Counted from the stretch's first letter, positions 43,903 to 53,887 are shown. The stretch: DNA of 64,000 bases from an uncultured Oscillospiraceae bacterium (GCA_934565655.1 CAKTIE010000007.1:21444-85443); one strand, 5' to 3'. The notes: generated from the letters alone by a model not told the origin. A program made the numbers and translations.

Positions 43903-44916
43903 ATGGCAAATTTTGAGCTGCTGAAGGAGCTGACCCAGGCATGGGGCGTGGCAGGCCGTGAAAAGGCCGTGCGGGCCATCGTGCTGCGCGAGCTGGAGGG
44001 CCATGTGGACAACGCCTATGTGGACAACATCGGCAACATCATCGCCGTCAAGCACGGCAAGGGCGGCCCCGACAGCAAGAAGATCATGCTCTCCGCCCAC
44101 ATGGACGAGATCGGCCTGCAGGTGAAGAAGATCGAGTCCGACGGCCGCATCAAGGTGTGCAATGTAGGCTGGGTCTGGACCTCCGCCCTGTATAACGATC
44201 AGGTGGTGTTCCAGAACGGCACCATCGGCGTGGTGGGCTGCGACGGCAAGATCGAGGACGCCAAGAACGACAGCGGCAAACTGTATATCGACATCGGCTG
44301 TACCAGCAAGGAGGACACCGAGAAGTACGTCAAGGTGGGCGATTACGCCGGTTTTGTGGGCCCCTGGTACGAGCTGCAGAACGGCCGCATCAGCGCCAAA
44401 ACCTTCGACGACCGGGTGGGCTGCTTCATGCTGCTGGAGGCCGTGAAGCGGAACAAGGGCGGCTGCCCCAACGATGTGTACTATGTTTTCTCCGTGCAGG
44501 AGGAGGTGGGCTGCCGCGGCGCCGTTACCGCCGCCCATCAGATCCGCCCCGACATCGGCATCAGCGTGGACGTTACCCCCGACCACGCCTATCCCTGCGA
44601 TCTGGAGGGCTGCAACGCCGTGGGCGAGGGCATCAGCGTCACACTGGGCGACCCCAGCGCCATGCTGGACGAGGATCTGGTCAACGAGATGCTGGCCTGC
44701 TGCGAGGAGAACGGCATCCGCTATCAGCGTGGCGTGATGGATCGCGGCGGCACCGACGCCAGCTCCATGAACCAGTCCGGCGACGGCGTCCGGGTGGCCG
44801 GTATCGCCGTGGTGGACCGCTATCCCCACAGCAAGTGCTCCGTCATCGCCAAGGATGACGTGACCGCCGGTATCGACCTGCTGGACAAGTACACCCACCG
44901 CGTATTCAAATTCTGA
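43903..44916 (+). CDS. M42-family metallo-aminopeptidase
   Basis: 337 residues. Metal and catalytic residues of the family are visible: SAHMDEIGLQV, AKTFDDRVGCFML, SVQEEVGCRGAV, SVDVTPDH and RYPHSKCSV. Starts 4 bases after the ferredoxin gene, so cotranscribed. It trims N-terminal residues from oligopeptides in the cytoplasm. Confidence 0.94.
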   Translation: MANFELLKELTQAWGVAGREKAVRAIVLRELEGHVDNAYVDNIGNIIAVKHGKGGPDSKKIMLSAHMDEIGLQVKKIESDGRIKVCNVGWVWTSALYNDQVVFQNGTIGVVGCDGKIEDAKNDSGKLYIDIGCTSKEDTEKYVKVGDYAGFVGPWYELQNGRISAKTFDDRVGCFMLLEAVKRNKGGCPNDVYYVFSVQEEVGCRGAVTAAHQIRPDIGISVDVTPDHAYPCDLEGCNAVGEGISVTLGDPSAMLDEDLVNEMLACCEENGIRYQRGVMDRGGTDASSMNQSGDGVRVAGIAVVDRYPHSKCSVIAKDDVTAGIDLLDKYTHRVFKF

Positions 44917-44980
44917 GCAAGTTTTTCCGTATCTCCACGCCGGAATGGCGTCAAAATAAAAAATGAAAAGGAGACACCCC

Positions 44981-46501
44981 ATGAAAAAGTTTCTTGCACT
45001 GGTGCTGGCTCTGGCCATGGCACTGAGTCTGGTCGCCTGCGGCGGCAACGGCGGCAATAACGCCTCTGCCGGCGATGGCACCAGCCTGACCATCGCAGTC
45101 GATCAGGACTACGAGACCCTGCATCCCGTGAACACCAGCCTGAACGTTGAGACCAACCTGGTCAACCAGATCTACGACTATCTGGCCATCGACAATCCCG
45201 ACGATCCCACCGGCGACATGATCCCCCGCATCGCTGAGAGCTGGGAGGTCAGCGAGGACGGTCTGTGCTACACCTTCCATCTGCGCAAGGGCGTCAAGTT
45301 CCACGACGGCTCTGAGCTGACCGCCGACGATATCGGCTTCAGCCTGGATCTGTGCGCCGCCTCTGAGTATCAGGGCGCCATGGTTGACGGCATGGATCAC
45401 TGGGAAGTGGTGGATCCCTACACCATCAATGTGTATACCGCCACCGTGTACTCCCCCTTCCTGCGCAGCGTGGTGGACGTGCCCATCGGCTGCAAGGCCT
45501 ACTATGAGTCCGTGGACGAGAACACCTTTGCCCAGCAGCCCGTCGGCTGCGGCCCCTACAAGTTCGTCAGCCACAACCAGGGCGATTCCTTCGTGCTGGA
45601 GGCCTTTGAGGACTACTACGGCGGCGCTCCCGCCATCAAGAACGTGACCTTCAAGGTCATCGCTGACGCGGCCTCCATGTCCATCGGCCTGCAGGCCGGT
45701 CAGATCGACTTTGCCGAGGTGGATGCCTCTGTGCTGTCCACCCTGCAGAGCGCGGCCAATGTGGAGATCACCACCGCCGAGCAGACCGCCTTCTACTTCA
45801 TCGCCATGAACACCGAGAAGGAGCCTTACAGCAATGTGAAGTTCCGTCAGGCCATCAACTACGCCATCGACCGTGAGGCCCTGGTCACCGCCGTGCTGGA
45901 GGGTGAGGGCGAGGTCAACTCCAACCTGCTGACCCCCGACCGCGAGGGCTATTCCGACACCCAGAAGCAGTACACCTACGATCCCGATCAGGCCAAGGCT
46001 CTGCTGGCCGAGTGCGGCTATGCCGACGGCTACGATCTGGGCACCTTCATCGTGGCCGAGAGCTATAAGCTGCTGGCCCAGGTGATCCAGTCCGACCTGG
46101 CCAAGGTGGGTCTGACCTGCACGCTGGAGATCCTGGAGTTCAACGCCTATCTGGACAAGCTGATGGACGGCAACTTCGGCATGACCTGCCTGAACATGGC
46201 GCTGCAGGGCGACACCCAGCAGCTGTCCCTGGCGCTGACCAAGGATTACATCGGCATGGCCAACAACGCCCGCTGGTCTGATCCCAAGGTGGAGGAGCTG
46301 TTCCAGAAGGCTGTCGCCACCGTGGACGAGGCTGAGCGCGAGGCCGTGTACAACGAGCTGTTCTCCTATGTTCAGGAGCAGGCCGTGTACTGCGTCCTGT
46401 GCAACCCCACACTGCTGTTCGCCCACAAGACCGGCCTGGAGACCGGCACCATCGCGCTGGAGGGCGTGTACTATCTGCAGAACTTCCAGTGGAACGCCTG
46501 A
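44981..46501 (+). CDS. oppA: Oligopeptide ABC transporter substrate-binding lipoprotein (OppA-like)
   Basis: 506 residues from MKKFLALVLALAMALSLVAC, a lipobox signal peptide; AAAAGGAGA lies upstream. PRIAESWEVSEDGLCYTFHL and KGVKFHDGSELTADDI are typical of the SBP_bac_5 family. It captures peptides outside the cell for OppBCDF, which is encoded on the divergent operon rather than beside it. Confidence 0.93.
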   Translation: MKKFLALVLALAMALSLVACGGNGGNNASAGDGTSLTIAVDQDYETLHPVNTSLNVETNLVNQIYDYLAIDNPDDPTGDMIPRIAESWEVSEDGLCYTFHLRKGVKFHDGSELTADDIGFSLDLCAASEYQGAMVDGMDHWEVVDPYTINVYTATVYSPFLRSVVDVPIGCKAYYESVDENTFAQQPVGCGPYKFVSHNQGDSFVLEAFEDYYGGAPAIKNVTFKVIADAASMSIGLQAGQIDFAEVDASVLSTLQSAANVEITTAEQTAFYFIAMNTEKEPYSNVKFRQAINYAIDREALVTAVLEGEGEVNSNLLTPDREGYSDTQKQYTYDPDQAKALLAECGYADGYDLGTFIVAESYKLLAQVIQSDLAKVGLTCTLEILEFNAYLDKLMDGNFGMTCLNMALQGDTQQLSLALTKDYIGMANNARWSDPKVEELFQKAVATVDEAEREAVYNELFSYVQEQAVYCVLCNPTLLFAHKTGLETGTIALEGVYYLQNFQWNA

Positions 46502-46540
46502 GCATGATCTGAAGTCTTCTCAATTACCCTTTCATACAGG

Positions 46541-46576
46541 AAAAGGAGGATGTCCGATGGACATCCTCCTTTTCTA
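46541..46576 (+). terminator. Terminator after oppA
   Basis: AAAAGGAGGATGTCC, a 3-base loop and the perfect complement, followed by TTTTCT. Confidence 0.9.
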
Positions 46577-46599
46577 TACTTGTTTGCCGGTCGCTGTGC

Positions 46600-47847
46600 T
46601 CAGCGGGCGGCCATGAAGGCCTCGATCTCCTCCACGGTACGGGGGATGGAGGCGGTCAGGTTCTCGCAGCCGGTCTCGGTGACCAGGCAGTTGTCCTCCA
46701 GCCGGAAGCCAATGCCCCAGGGCTCGTAGTAAACGCCCACGTCCACACAGAACACCATGCCCGCCTCGGTGGGGCGGCTGTAATCGATCACGTCATGGAC
46801 GTCGAAGCCAATGTGGTGGGCGCCGTCGTGCCACATGATCTTACGGATATCCTTGAAATCGTCAATGATCCCCAGCTTCGTCAGCTGGCCGAAGCAGTAT
46901 TCACGGGCCAGCTGGTCGATGGAGCGCATGGGCATGCCGGGCTTGATGATGGAGAACATATGCTCCGAGGTATTGTAGATGCACTGGTACAGCGCCTTCT
47001 GCCGCTCAGTGAATTTGCCGTTGGCGGGCCAGGTGCGGGACACGTCGTTGCACTCGTAGTCCTGCCACGCGCCCACATCGTTCAGCACCATGTCGCCGTC
47101 GGCCACGGTGCCGGTATAGTCATAGTAATGGATGCAGAAGTTGTTCTGCCCGCTGCAGATGATGGAGGGGAAGGCCGAGGTCAGCACGCCGTGTCTGGCC
47201 AGGGCGTAGTCGAACTCCGCCTTCAGCTCATACTCCTTCATGCCGGGGCGGCAGGCGGTCATCATGGCCTCGATACCGGCCCGGGTGATGGGCACGGCGC
47301 GGCGCATGGCGTCGATCTCGCAGGGCTGCTTGATGGTGCGCAGCGTCCGCATGCGGGAACGCAGGTCGCCCAATCGCAGCCAGGGCCACGCAGCGGCGGC
47401 ACGGGCCGCAAACTGCCGGGCCTCGCCGGGCTGCTCATCCAGAGACTCCCGGTCGAAGTCCAGCCACAGCCGGTCAAGGCTCTGGTCGGCGGCCAGCCGG
47501 TCGAAGTCGTCCTCAAAGCTCTCGATGTACCGGCAGTCGGCAAAGCCGTAGCGCTCCGGCACGTCCGCAGCGTGGATCCGGCGGCCGAACCACCGCTCCT
47601 GCATGGGATCCTCCTGCTGTAAATAGATGGCCTCCTCCGCCGTGCCGCCGCGCTTGACCGCCAGATAGATGAGGTGCTCCTCCTCCATACCGGTCAGGTA
47701 CAGGAAATTGCGGTTGGCAAAAAAGGGATAATAGGCGTCGGCGCTCTGCCGGGGCGCGTGTCCGGCAAACAGCACCGCGACGCTGTTCTCCGGCAGCGTC
47801 TCCAGCAGCCGGCGGCGGTTCTCCTCATAAAAGGCTTTGGGTAACAT
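46600..47847 (-). CDS. M24B-family Xaa-Pro aminopeptidase-like protein
   Basis: 415 residues; AGGAGGG before the ATG. The N-terminal AMP_N part includes SVAVLFAGHAPRQSADAYYPF, and the pita-bread domain has VLNDVGAWQDYECNDVSRTWPANGKF (two metal Asp), HHIGFDVHD (His) and IGFRLEDNCLVTETGCENLT (second Glu). The usual first metal Glu (VEPG) is replaced by Asp in CVDVG. Convergent with oppA and divergent from the GntR gene. Confidence 0.9.
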   Translation of the reverse strand: MLPKAFYEENRRRLLETLPENSVAVLFAGHAPRQSADAYYPFFANRNFLYLTGMEEEHLIYLAVKRGGTAEEAIYLQQEDPMQERWFGRRIHAADVPERYGFADCRYIESFEDDFDRLAADQSLDRLWLDFDRESLDEQPGEARQFAARAAAAWPWLRLGDLRSRMRTLRTIKQPCEIDAMRRAVPITRAGIEAMMTACRPGMKEYELKAEFDYALARHGVLTSAFPSIICSGQNNFCIHYYDYTGTVADGDMVLNDVGAWQDYECNDVSRTWPANGKFTERQKALYQCIYNTSEHMFSIIKPGMPMRSIDQLAREYCFGQLTKLGIIDDFKDIRKIMWHDGAHHIGFDVHDVIDYSRPTEAGMVFCVDVGVYYEPWGIGFRLEDNCLVTETGCENLTASIPRTVEEIEAFMAAR

Positions 47848-47903
47848 ATGGCAGCCCTCCTGTGATCAATATGGCGGTACACCCTGTTCAGGTTTCCGAC
47901 ATG

Positions 47904-47933
47904 ATTATACCATTTCCGCTTCCGGAATGTCCA
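47904..47933 (-). promoter_or_regulatory. Promoter of the M24 gene at 46600
   Basis: Minus strand: TGGACA (47933-47928), 18 bases, TATAAT (47909-47904). Confidence 0.6.
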
Positions 47934-48001
47934 GCTGCCCCAGCGTGATTTTACAATATTTTTTGATAATTTGCAAAACAAAAGCTGTGTTTTCCATCGG
48001 A

Positions 48002-48075
48002 TTTTCTAAAATCTGCTTGTGTGCCGGTAAGATATGATGATATTTTATAAAATCTGTTGATTTTTCATAGAATCT
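48002..48075. promoter_or_regulatory. Cluster of three GntR-operator-like motifs
   Basis: TTTTCTAAAATCT (48002), TTTTATAAAATCT (48043) and TTTTCATAGAATCT (48062). The last lies between the -35 and -10 of the GntR promoter, a position expected of a repressor. Confidence 0.6.
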
Positions 48076-48085
48076 TTGGTATGAT
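48057..48085 (+). promoter_or_regulatory. Sigma-A promoter of the GntR-M24 operon
   Basis: TTGATT, 17 bases, TATGAT, 38 bases before the GntR start. Confidence 0.75.
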
Positions 48086-48123
48086 ATTCCTGAAAAGAAA
48101 AACGAAAAAGGAAGTATCTACTT

Positions 48124-48786
48124 ATGGCTGGACAAACCCTTTCCGAGCAGATCTATGACGAGCTGTATCATGACATTACCGACCAGCGGCTGGTATGCGG
48201 CCAGAAGCTGACGCTGAAGGTGCTGAAGGATCGCTTCAATGTCAGCCACACCCCCATCCGCGAGGCGCTGATGCGTCTGGCGGAGAACGGGCTGGTGACC
48301 TATTACTCCAACTGCGGCGTTACGGTGACGGAATTTACCGAGACGGACATCCGCCAGCTGTTCCAGTTCATCGGCGAGCTGGACTCCATGGCCATTCTCT
48401 TCTGCCAGAACAATTTCAACCAGGTGCCCCTGCTGATGGATCTGCAGGACGTGGTGGAAAGCGGCAGCAGGGCGCTGGCGGCGGGCGACCGGGCCGCATG
48501 GAAGGAGCAGTCCGAGCAGTTCCATGTGGTGTTCTACCGCCACGCCCAGAACTGCTACCTCAACGAAGCGGCCGCCAAGCTGCGGGCCCGGCTGGAGGTG
48601 CTGTCCTGCATGTACTACTATCAGGATCAGAACGTGGAGATGATCCATCAGGGCCACATCGACATGTACGAGCTGGTGAAGGCCGGAGAATTCCAGAAGG
48701 CCGCCGAGGAGATGCGCCAGCATCTGCAGCGGGATATGGCCTTCGCCCTGAAGGCCTACGCCGCCTATCAGGCACGAAACCACTGA
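48124..48786 (+). CDS. GntR-family transcriptional regulator (FCD type)
   Basis: 220 residues. The winged helix (LSEQIYDELYHDITDQRLVCGQKLT, FNVSHTPIREALMRLAENGLV) is followed by an all-helical FCD domain (SEQFHVVFYRHAQNCYLNEAA, HIDMYELVKAGEFQKAAEEM). FCD regulators usually bind small acids or amino acids. The repeated 13-base motif at its own promoter and at the divergent opp promoters suggests it controls peptide uptake and digestion. It is followed after 10 bp by an M24 peptidase gene. Confidence 0.93.
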   Translation: MAGQTLSEQIYDELYHDITDQRLVCGQKLTLKVLKDRFNVSHTPIREALMRLAENGLVTYYSNCGVTVTEFTETDIRQLFQFIGELDSMAILFCQNNFNQVPLLMDLQDVVESGSRALAAGDRAAWKEQSEQFHVVFYRHAQNCYLNEAAAKLRARLEVLSCMYYYQDQNVEMIHQGHIDMYELVKAGEFQKAAEEMRQHLQRDMAFALKAYAAYQARNH

Positions 48787-48796
48787 GGAGGGCGCT

Positions 48797-49873
<1,077 letters not shown>

Positions 49874-49883
49874 CGGCAATATA

Positions 49884-49914
49884 AAGCAAGAGGCCGCTTT
49901 GCGGTCTCTTGCTT
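49884..49914 (+). terminator. Terminator after the GntR-M24 operon
   Basis: GCAAGAGGCCG with a near-complement (one G-T pair), flanked by AA and TT but without a long T-run. Confidence 0.6.
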
Positions 49915-49947
49915 ATCATGAATTCTGCAAAACAGGAAGGACGGTGG

Positions 49948-51354
49948 ATGATGCAGAACGATCTTCTCTGTGATCTGCGGCTGGGCAAAAATCTGACGCT
50001 GGCGCAGCAGCTGCAGCTGACCGTCCAGCTGAGCATCCCCGCTATTCTGGCGCAGCTGTCCACCATCCTCATGCAGTATATCGACGCCTCCATGGTGGGA
50101 CAGCTGGGTGCGGACGCCTCGGCCTCCATCGGCTTGGTATCCTCCACGCTAAATCTGTTCAACGGCATGTGCGGCGCGGCGGCGGTAGGCTTCACCATTC
50201 AGGTGGCCCAGGCTATCGGCGCGCGGGAGGAGCGGAAGGCCCGGGATCTGATGAAGCAGGGCTTCGCCGTGACGCTGGCCATCACGCTGGTGCTGCTGGC
50301 GGTGGGGCTTGCCATCTCCGGACGGCTTCCCTATTGGCTGGGGGCCGACCCGGCCATCTGCGGCCATGCGACAGACTACTTTTTCATCGCGGCGCTGACC
50401 TTTCCCCTGATCCAGCTGTACAGCCTGTCCGCCGGAATGCTGCAGGCCACCGGCGACCTGAAAACGCCGGGGATCGTGATGGGCGGCATGTGCCTGATGG
50501 ATGTGGTGTGCAACGCGCTGCTGATCTTTCCCACCCGGCAGTGGTGGATATTGACGCTGCCCGGCGCGGGGCTTGGCGTCCGGGGCGCGGCGCTGGGTAC
50601 GCTGCTGGCGGAGCTGGCGGCGGCGGTGCTGCTGTCATGGCGGCTGTGGAAGCAGTCGCCCATGCTGCACCTGCGGACGGGAGAGGGCTTCCGCTTTCAC
50701 CGGGAGCATCTTTCCCGCTGCGTGAAGCTGGCCCTTCCCGTGGCGGTGGAGCGCATCCTCATGTCCAGCGCGGGCGTGGTGGTGACCCGGATGGTGGCGC
50801 CGCTGGGCACCGTGTCCATTGCGGCGGACTCCTTCGCCGCCACCACGGAGAGCCTGTGCTACATGCCCGCCTACGGCATCCAGAGCGCCGCCTCCACGCT
50901 GGTGGGGCAGAGCGTCGGCGCACGGCGGGGCAAGACCGCCTATCGCTTCGCCATGACCACGGTGGGCTTTGCCATGGCGGTCATCGCCGTGACCTCCGCC
51001 ATCCTGTACGGGGCGGCGCCGGTGGTCATCGGCGTGCTGAGCCCCGATCCGGAGGTGGTGGCGCTGGGCACCAAGGTTCTGCGGATCGCCCTGCTGACCG
51101 AGCCGTTTTACGGGGCCTTTGTGGCGGCCATGGGCATCTATCAGGGCGCGGGCGACACGCTGAAGCCCACGGCGCTGAACTTCGTGTGCATGTGGTGCGT
51201 GCGGCTGCCCCTGATCTGGCTGCTGGTGGGCCGGTACGGCTTGCCCGGCGTATGGACGGCCAGAGCGGCAGAGATGGCCCTGCGTGGCGGCCTGTTCATG
51301 ATCTATCTGATCCGGAAGCGGTGGATGCCGAAGGGACTTCCCTGCGACAATTAA
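49948..51354 (+). CDS. MATE-family efflux transporter
   Basis: 468 residues from the ATG at 49948 (AGGAAGG upstream; a second ATG follows directly). About twelve helices in two MatE halves. TVQLSIPAILAQLSTILMQYID, GQLGADASASIGL, and in the second half LALPVAVERILMSSAGVVVT are characteristic. Exports drugs or metabolites by Na+ or H+ antiport; substrate unknown. YitT follows after 18 bp, probably in one operon. Confidence 0.92.
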   Translation: MMQNDLLCDLRLGKNLTLAQQLQLTVQLSIPAILAQLSTILMQYIDASMVGQLGADASASIGLVSSTLNLFNGMCGAAAVGFTIQVAQAIGAREERKARDLMKQGFAVTLAITLVLLAVGLAISGRLPYWLGADPAICGHATDYFFIAALTFPLIQLYSLSAGMLQATGDLKTPGIVMGGMCLMDVVCNALLIFPTRQWWILTLPGAGLGVRGAALGTLLAELAAAVLLSWRLWKQSPMLHLRTGEGFRFHREHLSRCVKLALPVAVERILMSSAGVVVTRMVAPLGTVSIAADSFAATTESLCYMPAYGIQSAASTLVGQSVGARRGKTAYRFAMTTVGFAMAVIAVTSAILYGAAPVVIGVLSPDPEVVALGTKVLRIALLTEPFYGAFVAAMGIYQGAGDTLKPTALNFVCMWCVRLPLIWLLVGRYGLPGVWTARAAEMALRGGLFMIYLIRKRWMPKGLPCDN

Positions 51355-51372
51355 GACGAGGAGGAGAAACAC

Positions 51373-52227
51373 ATGAAGGAGCTCTTGAAAAAATACAGCA
51401 TTATCACACTGGGCTGTGCGGTATATGCCGTCGGCTTCTGCTGGTGCTGCGTACCCGGTCATCTGTCCATCGGCGGGCTGACCGGTGTGGCGCAGGTGAT
51501 CAACGTCTTTTTCCCGTCCCTCCCCGTGGGTATCATGACGCTGGTGATGAATGTGCCGCTGTTTATTCTGGGCTGGAGACTGCTGGGAAAAGGTGTGCTG
51601 ATCAGCTCGCTGTACGCCATGGCGCTCAGCTCCCTGATGATCGACGGGATCAACGCCGTGTTCACCTTTCCGGCGCTGGAACCCATACTGGCCGCCGTGT
51701 ACGGCGGCATTCTCTGCGGCGCGGCCTTCGGCCTAATGCTGCGGCAGGGCGCCACCACCGGCGGCACCGAGCTGGCGGCCCGGCTGCTGAAGCTGAAGGT
51801 CCAGCAGCTGCCCATCGGCAAGCTGTGTCTGGCCATCGACCTGATCGTCATTCTGGCATACTCGCTGACCTTCCGGCAGCTGACGCAGGCGCTGTACAGC
51901 ATCGCCGCGCTGTATATCTGCACCACCGTGATGGACAAGGTGGTCTATGGCGGCAACGCGGCCAAGCTGGCCTATATCATCAGCCCGCGCCATGAGGAGA
52001 TCACCCGCCGGCTGCTGGAGCTGGATCTGGGCGTGACGCTGCTGGAGGGCACCGGTGCCTATTGCCACAGATCCACCGAGGTGATCATGTGCGCCTTCAG
52101 CCGGGGCTACATCATTCCGGTGAAGAAGCTGGTGCAGCAGATCGACCCGGATGCCTTCATCATCGTGTGTGACACCCACGAAATCCTAGGTGAGGGCTTC
52201 GGCACCTATGATCCCACCGGGCTGTAA
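51373..52227 (+). CDS. YitT-family membrane protein (DUF161/DUF2179)
   Basis: 284 residues; GAGGAG upstream. Five or so helices in the first 190 residues (GCAVYAVGFCWCC, GGLTGVAQVINVFFP, GATTGGTELAARLLKL) form the YitT membrane domain, and the C-terminal DUF2179 part includes EVIMCAFSRGYIIPVKKLVQQIDPDAF. Function of the family is not established. Confidence 0.9.
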   Translation: MKELLKKYSIITLGCAVYAVGFCWCCVPGHLSIGGLTGVAQVINVFFPSLPVGIMTLVMNVPLFILGWRLLGKGVLISSLYAMALSSLMIDGINAVFTFPALEPILAAVYGGILCGAAFGLMLRQGATTGGTELAARLLKLKVQQLPIGKLCLAIDLIVILAYSLTFRQLTQALYSIAALYICTTVMDKVVYGGNAAKLAYIISPRHEEITRRLLELDLGVTLLEGTGAYCHRSTEVIMCAFSRGYIIPVKKLVQQIDPDAFIIVCDTHEILGEGFGTYDPTGL

Positions 52228-52400
52228 AGCCCGCGCCGCCTGTGGCATCGGGGACGTTGTCAGCCGGGCGATGTAAACAGGAAAGCAATGGGAGAGGAGC
52301 GGATGGTACGATCCTCTTCCGTACTTTCGGCTTTTGGGGCAGCGTTTGAGTCAAGCAAAAAACGCGAAAATACCGCGTCACTATTTGAGGTCAAATATAC

Positions 52401-52438
52401 AAAAAATTCCTGATTTCTTTCGAAATCAGGAATTTTTT
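52401..52438 (-). terminator. Terminator downstream of the tRNA-Val remnant
   Basis: AAAAATTCCTGATTTC with a 4-base loop and perfect complement, T-tracts on both strands. On the minus strand it directly follows the tRNA 3' end, as a normal tRNA terminator would. The 173 bases before it (52228-52400) show no gene. Confidence 0.85.
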
Positions 52439-52483
52439 GTAGAGACTGCTGGACTCGAGCCAGTGACCTCCTGCGTGTGAAGC
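52439..52483 (-). repeat. 3' half of tRNA-Val(CAC): candidate attachment-site remnant
   Basis: Read on the minus strand the segment runs from the anticodon loop (CTTCACACG, anticodon CAC) through GCAGG, the variable loop, the T-arm (ACTGG CTCGAGT CCAGC) and the acceptor strand. The 5' half is missing: upstream bases do not pair with GCAGG. Sequence similarity stops at the anticodon loop, where tyrosine integrases often cross over. The T-loop has C for the invariant T54, so it is not a working gene. Confidence 0.65.
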
Positions 52484-52494
52484 GGCTAGGGTGT

Positions 52495-52532
52495 CCGCAA
52501 GCCCTGTATTCATCGGGGTTTGCGGGCTTTTT
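52495..52532 (+). terminator. Hairpin terminator at the island edge
   Basis: CCGCAAGCCC pairs with GGGGTTTGCGG around a 10-base loop, then GCTTTTT. Confidence 0.7.
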
Positions 52533-52580
52533 CCGTACGACAGAGCCGCTTCATATGCAGTTGATTTTCATGTTTTGTCG

Positions 52581-52603
52581 TATTTTTGTCGTACAAAACC
52601 GGC
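52581..52603. repeat. 23-nt direct repeat, left copy
   Basis: TATTTTTGTCGTACAAAACC plus GGC; it matches 58551-58573 at 22 of 23 positions. It contains a TTTTGT/ACAAAA dyad. The stretch 52533-52870 holds no convincing gene. Confidence 0.55.
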
Positions 52604-52685
52604 CTCAAATTTTTCCATTTATTGGATATTCGGAAGCAGTTCATTACCTGCTGCCGTCAGCCCGGATAGTATGTATGCTAAAGCT

Positions 52686-52722
52686 AAAATATTGACTATT
52701 CGTACCGAATAGTCAATATTTT
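52686..52722 (+). promoter_or_regulatory. Perfect 17-bp inverted repeat, candidate operator
   Basis: AAAATATTGACTATTCG, 3 bases, then its exact complement. A TTGACT -35-like box lies in the left arm. It stands before an ATG with GAGG (52744), but that frame looks degenerate. No T-run beyond the stem is needed to explain it, so an operator is as likely as a terminator. Confidence 0.5.
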
Positions 52723-52870
52723 CAATTGAAATGAGGCGATGACATGGAAAGACGTTTGGCGCGGGTCAACAGTGGATCGAGGTGGTGGAATGAGCATGCA
52801 CCTTGTGACAAACGAGAGGATGCCGAAACCTCTTCCAAGGGCAATATAGCGTCGCTGCATATCAGCCGCA

Positions 52871-53656
52871 TCACAGCAAAAACGAGTTCAGCTTCTTGTG
52901 CGGCGTGGGCTTCTTCCCGTCCGTGCTGCGCGACCACGTTTTGACCGTCTGCGCCTCCAGAAAACGCACCAGCGGGATCAAGTCCTCCTGCTCATCGTAG
53001 GCTTGCAGTGCGTCATAATAGGCGCGGCGATCCTCCTCATAGACGATGGTGGGCGGATAGTCGTTGATCATCAGCCAGTAGTTCAGCAGCGTCCGCCCCA
53101 CGCGCCCGTTGCCATCCGCAAAGGGATGGATGTTTTCAAAGCGGGCGTGGAGATACGCCCCTGCCTTCAGGGGAGCTTTCGCGCCGATGGCGTTGACTTC
53201 CCCGATCAGCTCCGCAAGGTCTCTCTCCACCTCATCGGGCTGTGAACCGACCTCGTTTTTGCCGGTCACATAGTCGTGCTTCTTGAATTCGCCGGGGCGC
53301 TCACCACTCACGATATAACGGCGTTCATCATAAGTTCCCTCCGTCAACGCACGGTGTATGGTGCAGATCAACTCGACGGACAGCGGCTCTTTTGCAACGA
53401 TCTTGTCTTGTAAAAGGTCGTAGCACACCTTTTGGTTCTGCTGCTCAAACAGGGTTCTGGTGCTGCCGGTATAGCCCACGACCCTGCCGTTTTCAAAGAT
53501 CTCGCGGGTGTCGTGATAATTGATCTCGGCGTTCTCGATTTTGCCGGAGTTATAGGCAAACAGAATGCGGAAATTATCCAGCCGCAAAGAAAGGTCGTCA
53601 ACCGACCGGATATTCCAGTCCTGCCACATTTTCACAACAGCGTCATATTGACTCAT
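52871..53656 (-). CDS. Fic-domain protein (AMPylator), class II
   Basis: 261 residues. The Fic motif HPFADGNGRVGR is complete at residues 177-188. An N-terminal inhibitory motif S-G-K-I-E-N (residues 37-42) fits (S/T)xxxE(G/N), which in class II Fic proteins blocks ATP binding in cis. GERPGEFKKHDYVTGK is the flap region. It transfers AMP to protein targets when relieved. No partner antitoxin gene is adjacent. It lies just inside the tRNA-bounded island, on the minus strand. Confidence 0.92.
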   Translation of the reverse strand: MSQYDAVVKMWQDWNIRSVDDLSLRLDNFRILFAYNSGKIENAEINYHDTREIFENGRVVGYTGSTRTLFEQQNQKVCYDLLQDKIVAKEPLSVELICTIHRALTEGTYDERRYIVSGERPGEFKKHDYVTGKNEVGSQPDEVERDLAELIGEVNAIGAKAPLKAGAYLHARFENIHPFADGNGRVGRTLLNYWLMINDYPPTIVYEEDRRAYYDALQAYDEQEDLIPLVRFLEAQTVKTWSRSTDGKKPTPHKKLNSFLL

Positions 53657-53749
53657 GGCATGCCTCCGTCACAGGAATAGACTAAGTATATCATACTTTT
53701 TGCCCAAGTGGGAGAAAATTTACAACTTTTTTGTAGGAACATACGCAGA

Positions 53750-53781
53750 AAAGCTCCCGGTCATCAAACCGGGAGCTTTCT
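53750..53781. terminator. Hairpin between Fic and TraX genes
   Basis: AAAGCTCCCGGT/ACCGGGAGCTTT perfect stem, then CTTGTT on the plus strand. It is upstream of the Fic gene on the minus strand. The stretch 53657-54004 otherwise holds only a second hairpin. Confidence 0.6.
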
Positions 53782-53887
53782 TGTTATGCGATTTGTGCTC
53801 TTACGGAAGCAGGGCTCCTATTTCACCGTTTCTTTGATGGAAGTCCGGGCGGCGGCGAAGGAACGGAAAAGAAGGATTATACATGAT

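Noticed and set aside
52744-52944. 66-codon plus-strand frame after the 37-base dyad
   Set aside because: It has a possible ribosome site but runs into the antisense of the Fic gene, and its composition is unlike a folded protein; perhaps a decayed gene.
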